From Lautropia sp. SCN 70-15 (lineage in GTDB: Bacteria; Pseudomonadota; Gammaproteobacteria; Burkholderiales; Burkholderiaceae_E), in the NCBI GenBank assembly GCA_001724315.1, contig MEEC01000142.1, positions 1 through 7,014 of the forward strand: a DNA stretch of 7,014 nt. The letters are read 5' to 3'. Below, piece by piece: positions 5,466 through 7,014 of this stretch; the first letter of the stretch is position 1, and each line of letters begins with the position of its first letter. Position numbers and translations under genes: made by a program. The notes beneath the pieces are model-generated. The model ran no database searches. It saw only the letters and a list, made by a program, of their open reading frames with translations, and had not been told where the DNA came from.

Positions 5466-6648
5466 GCGATCGGCCGCCGGCCGGCAATCCCCCCCCCAAC
5501 AGGGCACCCAGCACATTGCCGCCCGCCGCGACCAGCACCGCGGCGCCATAGCCGCCGGTGCGGTCGAACAGCCAGCCCGCCAAAATCGGCAGGCTGACCG
5601 CCGCGATGCACCAGGCAATGTACAACTGCCCGGCGATCCGGCCGAACTCGTTGCGATGCCAGTACTGGGCGATCGCCCCGGCCACGGCGCCCGACATGAA
5701 CCCGTAGCCCATGCCGATCATCGCCAGCGCCGGCACCGCGACCAGGGGACCGGGCCAGAAGCTCAGCAGCATGGCGCCGGCGAGCGACCACAGGTGCGCA
5801 GCCGCGGCGACCCGCGGCATCGGAAAGCGGTCGACCAGCCAGCCGCCCCCGACGCGCGCCGCGGCGATCGCCGCGGTGATGAAGGTGGTGGCCCCGAGCG
5901 CCAGCGCGGTGCGCCCGCCGTAGGCCTGCACGATGCCGGCGGCCTGGCTCATCACCGTCAGTCCCGCCGCCGCGGCGAGAAAGAACACCGCGAAAAGCCG
6001 CGCGAACACCGGCCACTGCCGGTCGATCGGCCCAGCGGCCTGGACGTCGGCCGCTCGCATCCGGATGTCGGCCCGGGCCAGCAGCCAGGCGGCGAACACG
6101 CAGGCGGCGAGAACGGCCGCACCGAGCCCCGCCAGCGTGGCCCGCAATCCGAAGGCCGCGATCGTGTAGCCGAACAGGGGCGCGCCGATCATGGCGCCCA
6201 GTGGGTAAAGCGCCACCACGTAGCCGTTGACCAGGCCGCCGCCCGAGGCCAGCGTCTGGTTGACACCCTGCTGGACCAGGATGAATCCCACCCCGCCGCC
6301 CAGCCCGAACAACAGACCGTAGCCCAGCACGAGCTGGCCGAGGCCGCCCGCGCTCGCCGCCAGCCACAGCCCCGCCGCGCTGCCGGCGCCGGCCAGCAGC
6401 AGCACCGGCACGGCCGGCAGGCGGCGATACAGCAAGGGCGAAAGGTTCATGCCCACGACCAGGCAGATCGTGGCCAGGCCGAACACGAAGCTCATCTGCG
6501 CGCGGCCGATGCCGAGCATCTCCTCCATCGGCTTGAGGAACACGCTGAAGGCGTAGATGGTGCCGAAGGGCAGGTTGACCGCGGTGGCCGCGGCAACGGC
6601 GGCAAGGGCGCGCTTGCGGGAGCTCGTCGGACTGGGCATGCCGCACAA
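5455..6648 (-). CDS. MFS transporter, oxalate/formate antiporter (OFA)-like
   Basis: The protein has 397 residues with about 12 hydrophobic segments split by a polar central loop (about 192-212), as in the major facilitator superfamily. Seen: near the N-terminus NLPFGTIYAFSVFLKPM (25-41), which closely fits the first helix of OFA-type and related monocarboxylate carriers; LGYGLLFGLGGGVGFILVQ (108-126); and GGGWLVDRFPMPR (267-279), a motif A-like loop. The substrate is probably a small carboxylate, by family only. Start choice: TTG at 6648 has AAAGG 5 nt upstream; the in-frame ATG at 6639 (three codons later) has no close site, so either is possible. Near the C-terminus the Gly codons form a run of nine Gs (5489-5497, as C on the plus strand). 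The stop lies inside the 3' end of the DsrE gene. It is divergent from the flavin reductase gene. Confidence 0.87.
   Translation of the reverse strand: MCGMPSPTSSRKRALAAVAAATAVNLPFGTIYAFSVFLKPMEEMLGIGRAQMSFVFGLATICLVVGMNLSPLLYRRLPAVPVLLLAGAGSAAGLWLAASAGGLGQLVLGYGLLFGLGGGVGFILVQQGVNQTLASGGGLVNGYVVALYPLGAMIGAPLFGYTIAAFGLRATLAGLGAAVLAACVFAAWLLARADIRMRAADVQAAGPIDRQWPVFARLFAVFFLAAAAGLTVMSQAAGIVQAYGGRTALALGATTFITAAIAAARVGGGWLVDRFPMPRVAAAAHLWSLAGAMLLSFWPGPLVAVPALAMIGMGYGFMSGAVAGAIAQYWHRNEFGRIAGQLYIAWCIAAVSLPILAGWLFDRTGGYGAAVLVAAGGNVLGALLGGGLPAGGRSLRS
5489..5497 (-). repeat. G9 homopolymer in the 3' end of the MFS gene
   Basis: Nine consecutive Cs on the plus strand read as nine Gs in the transporter's coding strand, covering Leu384-Gly387, after the last transmembrane helix. 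Such a tract can slip during replication. Both other frames remain open well into the DNA antisense to the DsrE gene, so a one-base change would replace the last ten or so residues with a much longer tail. It could also be a sequencing length error. Confidence 0.7.
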
Positions 6649-6677
6649 CTTAGCCTTTCGATCGGCGAATGGCTATG

Positions 6678-6695
6678 CTGCGGGCCTTCCCGCAG
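6678..6695. repeat. 7-bp inverted repeat with 4-nt loop in the divergent gap
   Basis: CTGCGGG (6678-6684) and CCCGCAG (6689-6695) are perfect complements separated by CCTT. It lies just after a TATGCT hexamer (6674-6679) that resembles a -10 for the plus strand, although no good -35 goes with it. It lacks a following T-run in a terminator-like position relative to a gene end, and both neighbours start here, so an operator or leader hairpin is more likely than a terminator. Confidence 0.35.
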
Positions 6696-6715
6696 GCAGC
6701 TGCCATGCCGTTTTT

Positions 6716-6752
6716 CCCGCACCGAACCCGCACGCCGAACCTGAACGCCGAA
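6716..6752 (+). repeat. Three tandem imperfect repeats just before the flavin reductase start
   Basis: The units are CCCGCACCGAA (6716-6726, 11 bp), CCCGCACGCCGAA (6727-6739, 13 bp) and CCTGAACGCCGAA (6740-6752, 13 bp). They end two bases before the ATG at 6755 and fill the place where a Shine-Dalgarno site would normally be; none is visible. Confidence 0.55.
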
Positions 6753-6754
6753 TC

Positions 6755-7014
6755 ATGCGAAAGCCCGTCGCCCTCGCCCATGCCTCCCGCCTGATCAACC
6801 ACGGCCCCACCGTCCTGGTGAGCAGCGCCCACGGGGGACGCCGCAACCTCATGGCCGCCGCCTGGTCCATGCCGGTCGAGTTCACGCCGCCGCGCATCGC
6901 GGTGGTCATCGACAAGAGCACCTACACCGGAGAGCTGGTCGCCGCGAGCGGCGCCTTCGCCCTGAACATACCCTGTCGAGCGCAGGCCGACCTGGCCTTC
7001 GCCGTGGGCAGCAC
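6755..7014 (+). CDS. Flavin reductase-like FMN-binding protein (5' part only)
   Basis: The first 86 residues are present before the right edge; members usually have about 180-220. Seen: RRNLMAAAWSMPVEFTPPRIAV (29-50), then VIDKSTYTGELVAASGAFALN (51-71) and IPCRAQADLAFAVGS (72-86). This is the usual opening of the flavin_reduct split-barrel domain, where the N-x-M-A-A-A-W and DKSTYT segments line the FMN site. Family knowledge: these cytoplasmic proteins bind FMN and either supply reduced flavin to a monooxygenase or act alone as FMN-dependent reductases. A link with the flavoprotein at 911 is only speculation, since the two lie 4.4 kb apart in different units. The ATG at 6755 is the first good start and fits the family's N-terminus, but has no Shine-Dalgarno site; three tandem repeats lie directly before it. 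It is divergent from the MFS gene, with a 106-bp gap between. Confidence 0.85.
   Translation, partial: MRKPVALAHASRLINHGPTVLVSSAHGGRRNLMAAAWSMPVEFTPPRIAVVIDKSTYTGELVAASGAFALNIPCRAQADLAFAVGS

Noticed and set aside
5466..5486. GC-rich palindromic DNA (GGCCGCCGGCC) after the DsrE stop as a terminator
   Set aside because: There is no T-run after it on either strand, and it lies inside the MFS coding sequence.

Overview
The window is GC-rich chromosomal DNA (by eye about two-thirds G+C) that is almost fully coding. The protein types and N-termini (AraC/cupin regulator, MipA/OmpV protein, HCCA-isomerase start, flavin-reductase start) look like a betaproteobacterium, most likely Burkholderiales. 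This placement rests on family resemblance only. No rRNA, tRNA, CRISPR array, insertion sequence or phage gene was seen.

Layout. (1) 1-637, minus: an RraA-like / HMG-aldolase-type protein, nearly complete, running off the left edge. (2) 638-910: a divergent control region with a candidate sigma-70 promoter for the plus-strand genes and three CCCGGGA sites spaced about four helical turns apart. (3) 911-2984, plus: a two-gene unit made of a two-Rossmann flavoprotein and a DUF1989 (urea carboxylase-associated / carboxyguanidine deiminase-like) protein. (4) 5027-2981, minus: an operon joined by two ATGA overlaps, running AraC-type regulator, MipA/OmpV outer-membrane protein, then the first 47 codons of a 2-hydroxychromene-2-carboxylate isomerase. 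That last gene is cut off exactly where it meets the DUF1989 gene. (5) 5085-5465, plus: a small DsrE-family protein with a CxxC pair, divergent from the AraC gene across only 57 bp. (6) 6648-5455, minus: a 12-helix MFS transporter of the oxalate/formate-antiporter type, convergent with and overlapping the DsrE gene by 11 bp. (7) 6755-7014, plus: the start of a flavin reductase-like FMN-binding protein, divergent from the transporter.

Together the genes look like small-molecule or aromatic catabolism (aldolase, flavoprotein, DUF1989 enzyme, isomerase relic, carboxylate-type transporter, flavin reductase) with a local ligand-sensing regulator. No complete known pathway is present, and I do not see a clearly new defence or mobile system. 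The points most worth a second look are the isomerase relic with its shared CTAG stop, the flavoprotein/DUF1989 pair with its ordered promoter region, and the G9 tract at the 3' end of the transporter.
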